The notes under the pieces are model-generated. The model was not told where the DNA came from. It made no database searches and saw only the letters and a program-made list of their open reading frames with translations. A program made the position numbers and the translations under genes. A stretch of DNA of 64,000 nt from Tupaia tana (lineage: Eukaryota > Chordata > Mammalia > Scandentia > Tupaiidae). The stretch is taken from positions 29,106,877 to 29,170,876 of the forward strand of contig JAKSZU010000016.1 in assembly GCA_026018925.1 (NCBI GenBank). Direction: 5' to 3'. Shown here piece after piece: positions 34,432-45,783 of this stretch (positions are counted from its first letter, which is position 1; every line of letters begins with the position of its first letter).

Positions 34432-34600
34432 GGGGCTGGCAGGTGGCATGGTAGTTAAGGGTTCTGGATTCCCATATGCCCTACCGCTGTCTGAGTGCTG
34501 GACCTGGTGGCTTGCTTTCCCACTTTCTCTCTCTTACTCTCACTCTGTCCCTCTCTGGTCAAGTTAAAAGAAATAACCAAATAAATAATCTTAAAATAAA
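34432..34600 (+). mobile_element. Short form of family A SINE
   Basis: Forward copy: GGGGCTGGCAGGTGGCATGG, GTAGTTAAGG, GGACCTGGTGGCTTGCTTTC, CT-rich tract, GTCAAGTTAAAAGAAATAAC and tail. It lacks the central domain. TAAAATATAATGA-like sequence flanks both ends. Confidence 0.88.
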
Positions 34601-35550
34601 ATGATCCTATTTAAAAAATACATAACAAGGCATTTTTTTTAATATAAGTAATAATTGTTGAAAGTAAGTTTTTCGAGTATTACATATATTTTATTTTACT
34701 GATGTCCCTAAATAAATTAATCTAGAATTTATATTGGTGCCTGGTATAAGGTAAAGCTTCAAACTGAATTCTCCCTGTCGCCTATGCAGGCAGTTTTATC
34801 AGTATCAATTGTTACTCGACCCTTTCCAGGTGGTTTTGGGGTAATATGTATATGTTTATGTATAAGATCCTGTGTTAAAAAATCTGTCATTTCTGAGGCT
34901 GGTACCTCATTGCTTTAATTATGAAATTTGATAGCTATGTCTTATAACAACTGCAGTGGTAAGTTACCCTAATTGTTTTTTGTTCCTTTCAAAAAGAACT
35001 TCAAGTTGAGATTTGAAATAATCTTGTCCATTCAAAAAAAAATCCTACTGATATTTTGATTAGTATTTGTACTGAAGCTTTGGATTTATCTTGAATAATT
35101 TAGCATCTTTATAGCCCTTGTTTTTCTTATCTGGAAGCATGGGTTAACTCTAAATTGACTAAAATCTTAATGTTTTCTCTTCCAGGAAGGACTTATTGTT
35201 TCCTTAAATAGTTTCCATATCTGCTGTTATTGATTTAAGGTAATGTTATTGATTTAAAGCACTTTTATTGGGGTTATTTTTGCATTATACTCTCCCTAAA
35301 TTCTTACAGATTTTTAGTTGGTTATCATCTTTTTTTTTATATCAATCTCTTGCAAATGATAACATTTTACCATTGTGTTTCTAATTAGCATATCTGTTAC
35401 TTTAGTTCCATGTTTTATTGCTAAGACTAGACCTTCCAGATCATTATTTAATAAATGATGATCATTTTCACCCTTGATCCTCTCTTACCCAAACGATAGC
35501 TTCAGAGAACTATCTTTTATTAAATTTTATAAATGTCTTTGCATCCCCCC
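34601..35550. other. Non-coding interval, AT-rich, no recognised gene
   Basis: Very AT-rich. It resembles decayed LINE 3' sequence in places (around 34700-35150), but nothing is firm enough to name. Confidence 0.35.
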
Positions 35551-35796
35551 AATTTTTTAAGAGAGATTTTTGCTATAGGGTGTTTGTGCTCACTGGAGAG
35601 ACAGAGAAAGACAGAGAGACAGAAAGCAAGAAATCACCCCCAGGGGAGGGGGGGATGGCCATGCTGCAATCCCTTCTCCTTCTTGGGATTTTGGGTACAC
35701 ATGCACACGTGCCTGGCATGAGTTTTAAGACCCTAGGTCCTGGAGTTGACTTTTTGGGAGTCCAGTGACATAACCATTACACCATCTGCTGGTCCC
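35551..35796 (-). mobile_element. Family A SINE
   Basis: Reverse copy: AAGAGAGATTTTTGCTATAG, AGACAGAGAGACAGAAAGC, AATCCCTTCTCC, GGCATGAGTTTTAAG, ending CATCTGCTGGTCCC. The B-box stretch is deleted. TGCATC flanks both ends. Confidence 0.92.
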
Positions 35797-35849
35797 TGCA
35801 TCTCTCATTTTTTTAAGATTTTTTTTAACCCCTTAGATTCAATGCCTTA

Positions 35850-36085
35850 GGGCCACCTCACAGCACAGTGGTTAAATGCTGTATATAGATCGCTGGATTT
35901 TGCATGTCTGACCACACTTCAAATCCAGGCCCCAGCAATCTAAAAAACATGCTGAGTGTGTGTGCACGAGTATACACCAAATTCCAAAAAAATGGAGAAA
36001 TGGAGAAGAGATTGTGGTTTGATCACACCCCATTGGGCATAGTGCTTTCTGTCTCTCTCGGTAATCTGGTAATTAAAAAAAAAAA
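35850..36085 (+). mobile_element. Family A SINE, old diverged copy
   Basis: Forward copy: GGGCCACCTCACAGCACAGT, GGTTAAATG, TTCAAATCCAGGCCC, AATGGAGAAATGGAGAAGAG, CTGTCTCTCTCGGTAATCTG and an A11 tail. Confidence 0.8.
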
Positions 36086-36092
36086 TGACTTA

Positions 36093-36338
36093 CATTATTT
36101 TTTAATTGCCAGAGGGTATCTGCACACTCCAGAGAAAGCAGGAGCAAGAGAGAAAAACACCCCCTTGAGGGGAGTGGCGACATTGCAATCTCTCTTCTCC
36201 ATCACTCGCTTCCATCAGGATTCTGGGCATATACACTTGGCATGTTTCCCAAGCTGCTGTGCCAGGATTCAAACGATGGTCAGCCATGTGGGATCCAGCT
36301 CCTAATACACAGCCCAACCACTGTGCTGTGGGGCCAGC
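36093..36338 (-). mobile_element. Family A SINE, old diverged copy
   Basis: Reverse copy immediately after the preceding forward copy, so the pair is tail-to-tail. Blocks: TTGCCAGAGGGTATCTGCAC, ACACCCCCTTGAGGGGAG, TTGGCATGTTTCCCAAGCTG, GGATTCAAACGATGGTCAGC, ending GGGGCCAGCCC. Confidence 0.82.
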
Positions 36339-37471
36339 CCAGGGGCATAACTTTATTCAGTATTTGTTAAGATAATTTGTTTTTCTTGTTTATCTACTGA
36401 AGTGATTAATTATATTACATTACACATTATAAATTAAACATCTTTTTCTTTTTGTATAAACCGTAATTGGTGGTGAAGTATGACTCTTTGATTGTTCTCT
36501 CTCTGCACTATGTCACGAGCCATAAGGCAAAACATGATCTTAACTAGAAATCCCAAAGAATATATATATTTTTTTGAGTAAAGAGCAAATGATGTAACTT
36601 GACAAATTAAGATTTAGGAATTTATATGGTCCTGTTTGTGGCATATTTTTCTTTAATTTACTCCTTTTAACTAAGTAGTATACGTATGCCTTCATTTATT
36701 ATATTTACAAAAATAGTTTACATTTGAAAAGTTTCCAATTTTAGCAAAGACTATTCTGAATTAGTGAGGTTTTACTGCACTACCAGGAACAGAAAAAAAA
36801 AAAAAAATTCCCTGAAGAGCTATTATAATGTTTTCACTACATGTTTTAAAATTATCAACTATTTTTGCTGCTTGTATTTTGGAATCAAGAGTCTCTGCAG
36901 TCTTGACAATCTTTTTTTTTTTTTTTTCTTCCATTAATACCTTGAGACGTGTTTCAAATAGTAGAACCAAATCGAGATGGCAGGACTGAAAATGAAAGAC
37001 CACCTCTGCCAATTCCTCTGTCCATGGCTGACTTTCAGCAAGTCTCTCGGCGATTTTTAGCTTCTTCCCATAAAATGAATGATTTATACACTTCTACAGC
37101 ATTCTCTTAGCATTTTCATCAGGCACTCCATGGGTTGTGCCTTTCTTTAACAGTACCACTGAAAGTCCTCACAACAGGGAGCCTCCTTTCCCCTTTTATA
37201 CGCTTACATATTACATGCACATTACATATGGCAGCAGGAAGGCCTGCCCATTGTGATTCTGATTGCTAACACTGATTTCACACATTCTTCCTAGATAGTC
37301 TGGCCACCCTGAGTCAGGCGATCACCTGAATTATCCATTACAATTGTGCCACAGTGACTTCAAGAGTGGTTTGAACCCCCTGAATTCATTAGTTCAATTT
37401 CATTAAGGAACAACAATCACTGAGTAGATGTTCTGCATGAAACTATTCTTCACCATCGAGATACTCAGTCT
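36339..37471. other. Non-coding interval with A and T runs
   Basis: A14 at 36793-36806 and T15 at 36913-36927 stand about 110 bp apart in opposite sense. No gene or SINE body is seen. Confidence 0.4.
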
Positions 37472-37472
37472 T

Positions 37473-37727
37473 GGGACAAGCAGATAATGTAATGGTTATG
37501 TTGCTGGACTCACGTAGTTAACTGAGGTTCGAGTCTTGGACCTGGAGGCTTGAAACTCACGCCTGGCATGTATGTGTTTGTGCCCCAAATCCCGAAAGAA
37601 GAATAGTGAAGGGATTGAGGTGTGTCCATCCTCCCTGGGGGTGGTGATGGGGGGTGATTTCTTGCTTTCTGTCTCTCCGGTGAGTGCATGCACCCTATAG
37701 CAAAAATCTAACAACTCAAAATAAAAA
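37473..37727 (+). mobile_element. Family A SINE
   Basis: Forward full-length copy with an intact B box (GGTTCGAGTCTTGG), CTGTCTCTCCGGTGAGTGCA and CCCTATAGCAAAAATC. Flanks are GATACTCAGTCTT (37460-37472) and GATGCTCAGTCT (37729-37740). Confidence 0.93.
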
Positions 37728-37740
37728 AGATGCTCAGTCT

Positions 37741-37950
37741 CAGGTGATGGTGGCAGAAAGGGAAAAGGAATCTGAGGCACATAAAGGTCCCAGGTTCCGT
37801 CTGTAGGTCTCCCATGCACATCAGATGCATGTGTGTACCCTCTGATCCTGTATGACTGAGTCTGGGGGAAGGGTTGCAGCATGGGGATACTGTCTGGGGT
37901 GTCCCCAATCTTCTGTCTCCTTTTCTTATGGAAGAAATAAAAAAAAATAA
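37741..37950 (+). mobile_element. Family B SINE, diverged, in tandem with a family A copy
   Basis: Forward copy: AAAGGTCCCAGGTTCCGTCT, CAGATGCATGTGTGTACCCT, GGGTTGCAGCATGGGGATAC, then CTTTTCTTATGGAAGAAAT and an A-rich tail. It is followed by GATACTCAATCTGA, a third version of the target sequence that flanks the preceding copy. Confidence 0.72.
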
Positions 37951-39730
37951 AGATACTCAATCTGATTATGCAGTACTTTTTGCTCCTTCCTAGTTAATTA
38001 AAATTTTAATTTTTATTAATTGGTTATCAATATCTAATAATTTTAATATTTAAAAAACTTAAAAATCACCCATCCTACTTTTTAATCTTTAATGTGATGC
38101 ATTTATCACACATGAAAACTCTTAAGATTCATAAATTAAATAATAGTAGGAAGATGTAGTAACGTTGATAAATCTTTATAAGATTAATCAGACTCATATA
38201 AAACTTGATTATGTCCATATTATAAAATATCTTTCTTAGATATTAGAGAGAAAAATCTATTGGTACTTTGACCTATCTCAGAGTTTAGCAAATTATATGA
38301 AAATTTGACTTTTTTTTACTTTTTAGTGGTTTGAGACAGAGAGAACATACTCTATTATTTTTAAGGTTTACATTATGTAGATGATTTCTATTGTTACTGT
38401 AGGGTGAAACAAAATGTATAAAAGAAATTAATCAATGATCTATGGACTTTTTAGAAGTTCCTCATGAGACAAATAGATACATAAATAATTACAGTTCCCT
38501 CTTAAATTCAGTGTTTTCCATATTTCCATATGAACATATAACTATTTGACCTAGAATTTCTAAGCAAGGATTCCAAAATACTTGTGGGGAAATGGAATTA
38601 AAATACAAATTTATTTGGGTGCAAAAATGTTTGAAAATCATGCATAGAGTTGTTTTTTAGAATACATGTTTTCAGGAACTACTTGAAGACCCCTTGCACA
38701 TATGGTAAGTACACAAATTTCTGAGGGAAGAAAACAGGAGTTAAAATTTTACAGATTATCCACATGCCTCTTTTATCCTTAGAGTAAGGCCCATGTTCAT
38801 TGGCTACCCAAGAATGAGGGTCACTCTTAGTGTGGCCACCATCATGGCAACATGTATATTGCTCACACATTCAGCGATATTCAGAGAAAGGAAGGAAAAG
38901 GAGAGGGGAAGAGAGAATGAGGAATCTGGGCTTTCAAAGTGGAAAGCTCTAGCTCTATTTTACATTTATTAAGACAATGGCAAGGGCAAAGGTTTAAAGG
39001 TGGCTGCTGCTGGCTCCACGTTTCAGTAAGGACGCTGTTTCCAGCATGAACCAGACTCCCACACACAGCGTCCTCACAAAAGGAAACTTGTAAAAGATGA
39101 ATACGGAGCATATATATCGAGACAATGTGTGCATTGTGATCAGTTAAAATACAAGAATAGTCTGTAGTGGGGTGTCTTACAAAAGGGTCTTTCTTCTCAG
39201 CACTTTAAAAGCAGCAGATCTATCAAACTTATGATAATGCAATGTGATGATGATTTAATTGTCAATTATAAATTACTTAAGTGTACTTTAATGATCTATA
39301 GAAAGCCTTTTTTTTCAACATCTAATAGCTATTAATGGTTGTCAAAGAAAATGATACCACTTTACTGAAATGCAATGTGGGGGTCTTTTAAGAATAAGTT
39401 TTCAAAATGATAAAATATTAGCACAAAATGTGAACCCCTGTACATTTTAATATCCTTGAGTAGGTCAATCTTCATTCTACTGAAAGAACATTTCCTTCAA
39501 ATTAAACATGATTACACTTTAAAGTATTCACATACTTCCTGTAGAATAAATTTTACACTGTATTCACATATACTTTCTGTAGAAAAAGTTTAGCTAATTC
39601 TCAGTTAAAATGCTTCTTCAGAAGTTGGAATGAGTGGGGACAACATATTGTCATATTTCTTCGAAAGTTTTACAAGATTTGAGATACTAGTCACTAGAAT
39701 AGACTGAAGTGGCCACAGTAGCACCCCAGT
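37951..39730. other. Non-coding interval, AT-rich, no recognised gene
   Basis: AT-rich; possible decayed LINE sequence. A purine-rich patch lies at 38883-38925. No RNA gene or exon is seen. Confidence 0.35.
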
Positions 39731-39762
39731 TTTTTTTTTTTTTTGTGTGTGTGTGTGTGTGT
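39731..39762. repeat. (T)n(GT)n compound microsatellite
   Basis: T14 followed by about nine GT units. Confidence 0.92.
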
Positions 39763-40469
39763 CTGCCCTCGTCTCTGTTTGCTTTAAAAATTATTACAAG
39801 AATGAGTGAGAGAAATATTTTATGCTCTCTATAGGACAAGCATTTCATCAAATCGATACAGATATGATATGTCTCACTTAACATAATCTCAATAGATATA
39901 TCTTTCAAAAGACGTGTAATTCACATTCATGTACTAAAATACTATCTCAAATATACTGAATGGTCTTTCGGATGAAATAAAATTTGCATTGAATTTTTTA
40001 AAACAGAGGAGTCATTTTGTAATTGAGCCAATATTTCCTCATGTTTCTGTTTGTAATACTGACTTTTGTGCATGGAGATTTTTTTTTACGGGGGGCACAT
40101 CTGTCCTATCCTCAAGACTACTGAATACACCCCACTGAGGTCATTCTCAAAGCTTTTTGCTTCTTATCTCCTGGGATACCCACCAGCCACAAAGCTATTA
40201 GAAATATGAAATTAAATATCATTAGAGTCAGAATCAAACAGTACCAGGCTTATGTCTACAGAACCTAAAGCAATTTAGAGACTTTACAGTTACTCATCTA
40301 GTTGGCAACTGTAGGTAGACAGTTAATGAACCATACAGTCAAAGTGAAATGGCTATTTTAGTTTATTAGTTTTTTGATTTGGCTACCTCCACTGCTCATA
40401 TTAAACAGATACAAAAGTTCATTTAATTGTATATGCTGTGATTGGGTATGAATTGGAGAGAAATGGGGT
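39763..40469. other. Non-coding interval with no recognised feature
   Basis: No exon, RNA gene or named repeat was identified. Confidence 0.35.
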
Positions 40470-40715
40470 TTTAGTGTCAGAGAGAGCTTGAAGTTCTACT
40501 TCAACACAATGATCATCTATGTAGCCTATAGTCAGTTTCTTGTCTGAACCTATTTCCTCATCTATGAAGTGGGGATTATACATGCCTTCCACAAATGTTG
40601 CAAAGATAAAATAAATGAATGGATATCAAGAAACTGGAAAATAATTTAAAAAAGATATATCATCAATAGCGCCTACCACAGCAAAGGGCTTCTATAGGCA
40701 TTCAATAAATATTGT
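40470..40715 (+). repeat. MIR SINE
   Basis: Forward MIR: TTTCTTGTCTGAACCTATTT, then CCTCATCTATGAAGTGGGG, AAAGATAAAATAAATGAATG and TAGGCATTCAATAAATATTG at the end. Ancient. Confidence 0.7.
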
Positions 40716-40721
40716 AGATTG

Positions 40722-40982
40722 GGGGACCAATAGTTGGCATAATGGCTGTGTCACTGGACTCCCACGTAGTTGACCGCAGTTCGATTCCTAGATCCAGTGG
40801 CTTAAATTCACACTGGGCGCATGTGCGTGCGTGCTCAAGATCCCGAGAAGAAAATGGAGGAGAAGGGATTGTGGTGTGGCCATCCACCCGGGAAGTGATT
40901 TCTTGCTTTTGTTTCTCTGTCTCTCTCTGTCTTTCTGGTGAGTGCATGCAACCTATAGGAAAAACCTCTTTCAAAAAAAAAA
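40722..40982 (+). mobile_element. Family A SINE, CpG-rich copy
   Basis: Forward copy inserted at the end of the MIR: GGGGACCAATAGTTGGCATA, CCGCAGTTCGATTCC, GGCGCATGTGCGTGCGTGC, AGATCCCGAGAAGAAAATGG. TTGTAGATTG (40712-40721) and TTGTAAATTG (40984-40993) flank it. Confidence 0.94.
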
Positions 40983-40993
40983 TTTGTAAATTG

Positions 40994-42080
40994 AACTGAA
41001 TGTAGAAGAGTCATGTAATATAATGTATTTACTCTTTGCTTCTCAAGGCTAGTTTTATTTTTAACAGTCCCTAATTAAATCAACAAAGCGAACTATCAGG
41101 TTAGGGAAGACATGTCAATGTGGGTATAGGTTACTTACTGAATACCCTCTCCCAAACACCCCTTTTCTTCTATTACAATGTATATCAATAGTACCATGAG
41201 GAAATGTGGTTGAGACTCAAGTAAAAATGCTCTAGATACATAATCTAAATGTGTCACTAATACTGTTTAATATTTTCACTGTGCACAAAGCTACATGTCT
41301 GAATTTACCTTCTGAAAAATTGGAAAAAAAATACAATAAAAAATAATTTAAATTATTAAAAAAATTAGTACCTCATCTAACTTACAGTGTTGAGAAGATG
41401 TAGACTTCAAATCAGTAAAAGATTGATACCCCATTAATACAGAAAAATCGCTGGGGTAAGGGGCTTTCTCTGCATGTAATCTTGAGGGTATACTTTTTGA
41501 CAATTTAAATGACTGAATCTAGAAGCGTAGTATTCCCATAACATTTTGAGCATGAAAAAAAAATCAAGGAACATACTAGTAGACCATAAGAAATATAAGT
41601 AACTTCAAAATCAAAATGACTTTAGAAATTAAAGATTTGGAGGTAGTTATGAACAAGAATGGGAAAACTGGCAAGTGCTTGATAAATTAATTAGCTTTAA
41701 AATGGCTGTGAGAAAAATGTAATACTTGAGTTACTCGAACATGCCTGAGGTCATAAAATAAATCTAGACTAAAAGGGAACCAACTCGTCCCTTTCAGATC
41801 AAAGCTAAAAGTACAGGTAATAAGAAAGTGTTAGATATACTTTCTTCTGAATCCTCGGATTTGAGGAGAAGCCCATTGCTCTTTGCTCTGATGTCACTTC
41901 CTTCCTCTCTGGGCTCTTGCCTGGGCTGAGTTCTGTTTTTCCTTTTCACCTCTGGGGGACCTGGATGCGACTTGATCCACCTCAGCTGTGTCTCCAGTAC
42001 TACTGGATTCTTACATTCTGCAGCTGCTAAGAATTCATTTTCCACGTCAGTCTGGATGCTGTTTTACTGTTGTCACTTTG
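40994..42080. other. Non-coding interval with no recognised feature
   Basis: AT-rich up to about 41800, then a less AT-rich patch (41840-42060) that may be an unrecognised old repeat. No gene seen. Confidence 0.35.
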
Positions 42081-42095
42081 GAAATATCCCATTAG

Positions 42096-42346
42096 AGACC
42101 AGCACATGGCATAATGGTTACGTCATTGTATTCTCACGTAGTTGACCTGGGTTCGAGTCCCAGACCTGGCGGCTTGAAATTCATGCCAGGCGTGTGTGCA
42201 TGTCCAAAATCCTGAGAGGAGAGTGGAGGAGAAGGGATTGTGGCATGGCCATCCCCCCTGGGGGGTGATTTCTCACTTTCTGTCTATCTGAGTCTCTCCA
42301 GCATGTGCACATGCCCTATAGCAAAAATATTTCTCTAAAAAGAAAA
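42096..42346 (+). mobile_element. Family A SINE with a perfect 15-bp target-site duplication
   Basis: Forward full-length copy with an exact B box, GGTTCGAGTCCCAG, an A-box-like GGCATAATGG and the tail CCCTATAGCAAAAATATTTC. GAAATATCCCATTAG is found at 42081-42095 and 42347-42361. This is one of the best type copies for defining family A. Confidence 0.97.
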
Positions 42347-42539
42347 GAAATATCCCATTAGGAGCAGGCATTTGCCAGGTACTAGGTACTATGAGATCTC
42401 CTACACCCCTCTGTCTGTCATTGTCACATGACTCCAGGTGCTAGAGGATTTTGACTGCCAGAAAATAGATAAGGTGCTCCATAAAGCAGGACAGAAGCTT
42501 GGAGCTCTGACAGACCAGGATGTGTTTGTATTTATTTAG

Positions 42540-42800
42540 CTTTTAAAATTTTGCCAGAGGGCATGTGTACTCGCCAGAAGGAGTCAGGGGGCATCTCCCT
42601 ACCCTTTCGCCTCGTGCTCCAACCATGCAGATGGCTGCACCGTAATCCCACCTCCTCCATCTCGCCCTTCTTCCGGGATTTTGGGCATGCACACACAGGT
42701 GCCTGAGGTGTTTCTTAAGCTGCCAGGTCTGGTACTTGAACTACTATCATCAGTCATGTGGGATTCAATTGCCTTAACCATCATGCCAACGGCTGGCCCC
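42540..42800 (-). mobile_element. Family A SINE, diverged
   Basis: Reverse copy: TTTGCCAGAGGGCATGTGTA, CCACCTCCTCCATCTCGCCC, GGGATTTTGGGCATGCACAC, AGCTGCCAGGTCTGG and ending ACGGCTGGCCCC. Confidence 0.88.
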
Positions 42801-42802
42801 AG

Positions 42803-42905
42803 GTCAGGATTTACATCCTGCCTAACTAAATATATGACCTTTGTAAGCCTCAGTTTCCTCATCATTAAAATGAGAATCATATGTTTTTACCTGCTTAATT
42901 AACAG
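42803..42905 (+). repeat. MIR fragment
   Basis: TATATGACCTTTGTAAGCCT followed by CAGTTTCCTCATCATTAAAA and TGAGAATCAT, the MIR core. It directly abuts the family A copy. Confidence 0.7.
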
Positions 42906-42929
42906 GAAATGAATGACAAGGGTTTGGTG

Positions 42930-42971
42930 TAATGCCTGGCATGCTCTCTCTCTGAGCACAAGCATCCTCTG

Positions 42972-43019
<48 letters not shown>
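42930..43019 (+). mobile_element. 3'-end SINE fragment with a 46-base poly(A)
   Basis: A short SINE-like 3' end (CTCTCTCTCTGAGCACAAGC, then CTCTGGCAAAAA) runs into 46 uninterrupted A (42974-43019). The long pure tail suggests recent insertion or tail expansion. It resembles the 3' end of the copy at 43208-43445. Confidence 0.65.
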
Positions 43020-43022
<3 letters not shown>

Positions 43023-43207
43023 AGAAAGGGACAAAAAATGTTAGGTATTGATATTATCTTTATAATAATATCACTATTTCTATAATATCTCAGTGGGAAA
43101 AGGTCTATATAAAATTAGTGGAGTCCTTGAAAGGGGTGTAGTTAGGCAAGCAGTGTTGGAAAAATCTGCTTTCTCTAAGAATTTTAGCAAAACTAATGCA
43201 AGCATGA

Positions 43208-43445
43208 CCAGCCCTGTAGCACAGTGGTTAGGTGTGGCACAGAGGAAGCTGGATTATCAGGATTCAAATCCTGGACTCTAATTTGAGAAAAACACCAGGA
43301 GCATATGCGTATCCAAGATCCTGACCATGGAGAACTGGAGGAAGAATTGCAGTGTCACCAGGTCCCATTGAGGGGTGCTTTCTCTCCCCATTCCTCTCCC
43401 TTGTATGCCCACAACTCTCTGGCATAAAAACGAGAAAAGAAAAGA
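43208..43445 (+). mobile_element. Family A SINE, old diverged copy
   Basis: Forward copy: GACCAGCCCTGTAGCACAGT, GGTTAGG, GGATTCAAATCCTGGAC, GCGTATCCAAGATCCTG, GGAGAACTGGAGGAAG, CTCTCTGGCATAAAAACG. Confidence 0.82.
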
Positions 43446-44211
43446 ATGCATACATGGACAGTAGAACACTAAGTACACTAAGCATATATTTGTGTTGGTT
43501 ATAAAACAAGTATCAAAACTCAGCATTTTAAATATAGAGATGACAGCTTGTGAAGAATTTACCACCTTGTACAAATTACTGTAGGTGCGGATTCTCCACC
43601 CTTGACTACACTGGACTATATGCATGCCACTTCTTTCGGCTATTAGTTTTTAGTGCTCTCAAAATGCAGCCTCAATAGGGTATTACAGAGTGTGTGGTAA
43701 AAGCCAATAAATGTTTTGACAGGTGGGTTCCATTTAGTGAGCTCATTCCCTATTCAGTCTTTCAACAAATCACGTAGTTCTAACCACTACACTGACTAAA
43801 GAGAAAAGAACTTTGATTACAGGTATTTAGTAGAAGACTAGATAATGAAGTGGAATCTAAGTGAGAAGAAAGGAGGAACGATCATTCATCCAGCACCATC
43901 CAACACCTAATCTATAGGGGCTCTGAAAGTCCAGTGGGCATATCACGGAGGTATGAGGGCCCCCATGTGCCCCTAAAACATGGCCCTGTGGACTGTGGTT
44001 CAGGATTTTGTGACAGTCTTCGTTGTAAAAATGTATTGTAGATATTTGCACGTTAGCATGTGGTCTCATGCCAGGGAATGAGCAGTGCTCTTAAAAACAG
44101 GGAGGGGAAGGTGGTGGGAAGGGATGAGGGAAGTTAGAAACATTTATAGATTTTGGGAAGGAAGACTCCTCTGAGGAGAGGAAGTTAGAGCAGATGCTCA
44201 AATAATCTGTG
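43446..44211. other. Non-coding interval with no recognised feature
   Basis: No exon, RNA gene or named repeat was identified. Confidence 0.35.
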
Positions 44212-44240
44212 TGTGTGAGAGAGAAAAAGAGAAATAGAGA

Positions 44241-44280
<40 letters not shown>
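44212..44280. repeat. (GA)n microsatellite
   Basis: GT start followed by interrupted GA units over about 65 bp. Confidence 0.92.
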
Positions 44281-44281
<1 letters not shown>

Positions 44282-44376
44282 TGTTAGGTGAGTCGCTAAG
44301 CCATTGAAAAGACATTCCAGTTAGCAGACACAAAAGCAAGTGCAAACAGTTCTGAAGCAGGATCTGACTGGATATT

Positions 44377-44652
44377 ATTTATTTATTTATTTATTTTTTT
44401 GAGAAGTTTTCGCTATAGGGCGTGTGTGCTCGCCAGACAGACAGAGAGAGACATAGAGACAGAAAGCGAGAAATCACCCCCCAGGAGGGATGGTCACGCC
44501 ACAATCCCTTCTCCTCCATTCTCCTCTCAGGATCTTGGGCATGCACGCACACCCACCTGGCATGAGTTTTAAGCCACCGGGTCCGGGACACGAGCCGCGG
44601 TCGACTACGTGGGAGTCCAGCGACATAGCCATTACGCCAACTGCTGGTTCCC
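44377..44652 (-). mobile_element. Family A SINE, young CpG-rich copy
   Basis: Full-length reverse copy with an (ATTT)n tail and strongly preserved CpGs in the head (GGACACGAGCCGCGGTCGAC). Target duplication CTGACTGGATATT (44364-44376) and CTGACTGGAGATT (44653-44665). Confidence 0.96.
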
Positions 44653-44828
44653 CTGACTGGAGATTTTTGAGAAGCAGCAAAAGCAACAGCCTACTGAAAC
44701 AGAGTGAGCCACTTTGGAGCGTGGTATGGAGGAGAGCAAGAGTGCAGAGAATGAGGACTTTTGTAGAACACAGTTAAAGCAGAGGCACACCACAGTCTAG
44801 AATCCAAAAATACATGAGAAGATAATTC

Positions 44829-44975
44829 TTTAGAAAGTTTCTTAGTTTTATGGGGAGAGAGCACCTTCAACAGGGCCCCACACTATGATCCACCCCTACC
44901 CTCAGTCAGCCAGGATCATGGGCATGCACAATGGATCCATTGTGCCTGAGCAGTGTGCATCCAAGCCAACCCTGA
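44829..44975 (-). mobile_element. Family B SINE, truncated
   Basis: Reverse: TTCAACAGGGCCCCACACTA, CAGTCAGCCAGGATCATGGG, ATTGTGCCTGAGCAGTG, GCATCCAAGCCAACCC. The head is missing. Confidence 0.75.
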
Positions 44976-45411
44976 AGGTAAGATTCCCACTAAAATGAGT
45001 ACCATCTTCAGAGGGAAAAGAAAGAAAAAGAAAATACATAGTTGTTTGTTTGTTTGTTTGTTTTTCTTCTTAAAGAATCAGGCACATCTGTAAAGATAAA
45101 ACACTGTGATTAGGGAAGAAAATGATTCGTGCAGCAAAACAGAATCTCTCAGGGACAAGAAAAGAAAGGGAGAAGAGGGAAGAAAAACTGGACTAAGGCT
45201 GTCTGCCCAAATGCCCAAATGGGATGGCTTCTCCATATTCATCATCCCTTACAATGAAAGCTATTGGAATTTCTCTTTCTCTTTGCTTCTTCTCTTTCCT
45301 TGTTTTTAGTAACATTTTGGAAAAAGATAAATGGTCAGATTGTATTTTTTTAAGTTTATTCATTTCTCAGTTAAATGATGAATGATGACCTCATATTGCC
45401 ACCTTTTTCAC

Positions 45412-45670
45412 CTTTTTTAAAGAGAGATTTTTGCTATAGGACACACACACTCTACACAGAGACAGAGAGAAACAGAGAGACAGAAAGCAAGAAATCCCCA
45501 TCAAGGGTTGATGGCCATGCCACAATTCCTTCCCCTTCGTTCTTCTCTTGGAATCTTGGGCACACGCGCACATGTGCCCAGCGTGTTTCTAGTCATCAGG
45601 TCCAGGACTTGAACTGTCATTGACTATGTGGGAGTTCAGCAATGTAACCATTATGCCATCTGCTGATCCC
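45412..45670 (-). mobile_element. Family A SINE
   Basis: Reverse copy: AAGAGAGATTTTTGCTATAG, AGACAGAAAGCAAGAAATCC, GGGCACACGCGCACATG, ending CATCTGCTGATCCC. TGCCAC occurs on both sides. Confidence 0.93.
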
Positions 45671-45783
45671 AGTGCCACATTCTTTCTCACCTTTCATTTT
45701 ACCTCTGCAAATGCTGTCATCTTTCTCTCTAAAAACAATGCCTTTGACTTTCTTAAAACAAATATGCTAACAAAAAAGAATCT

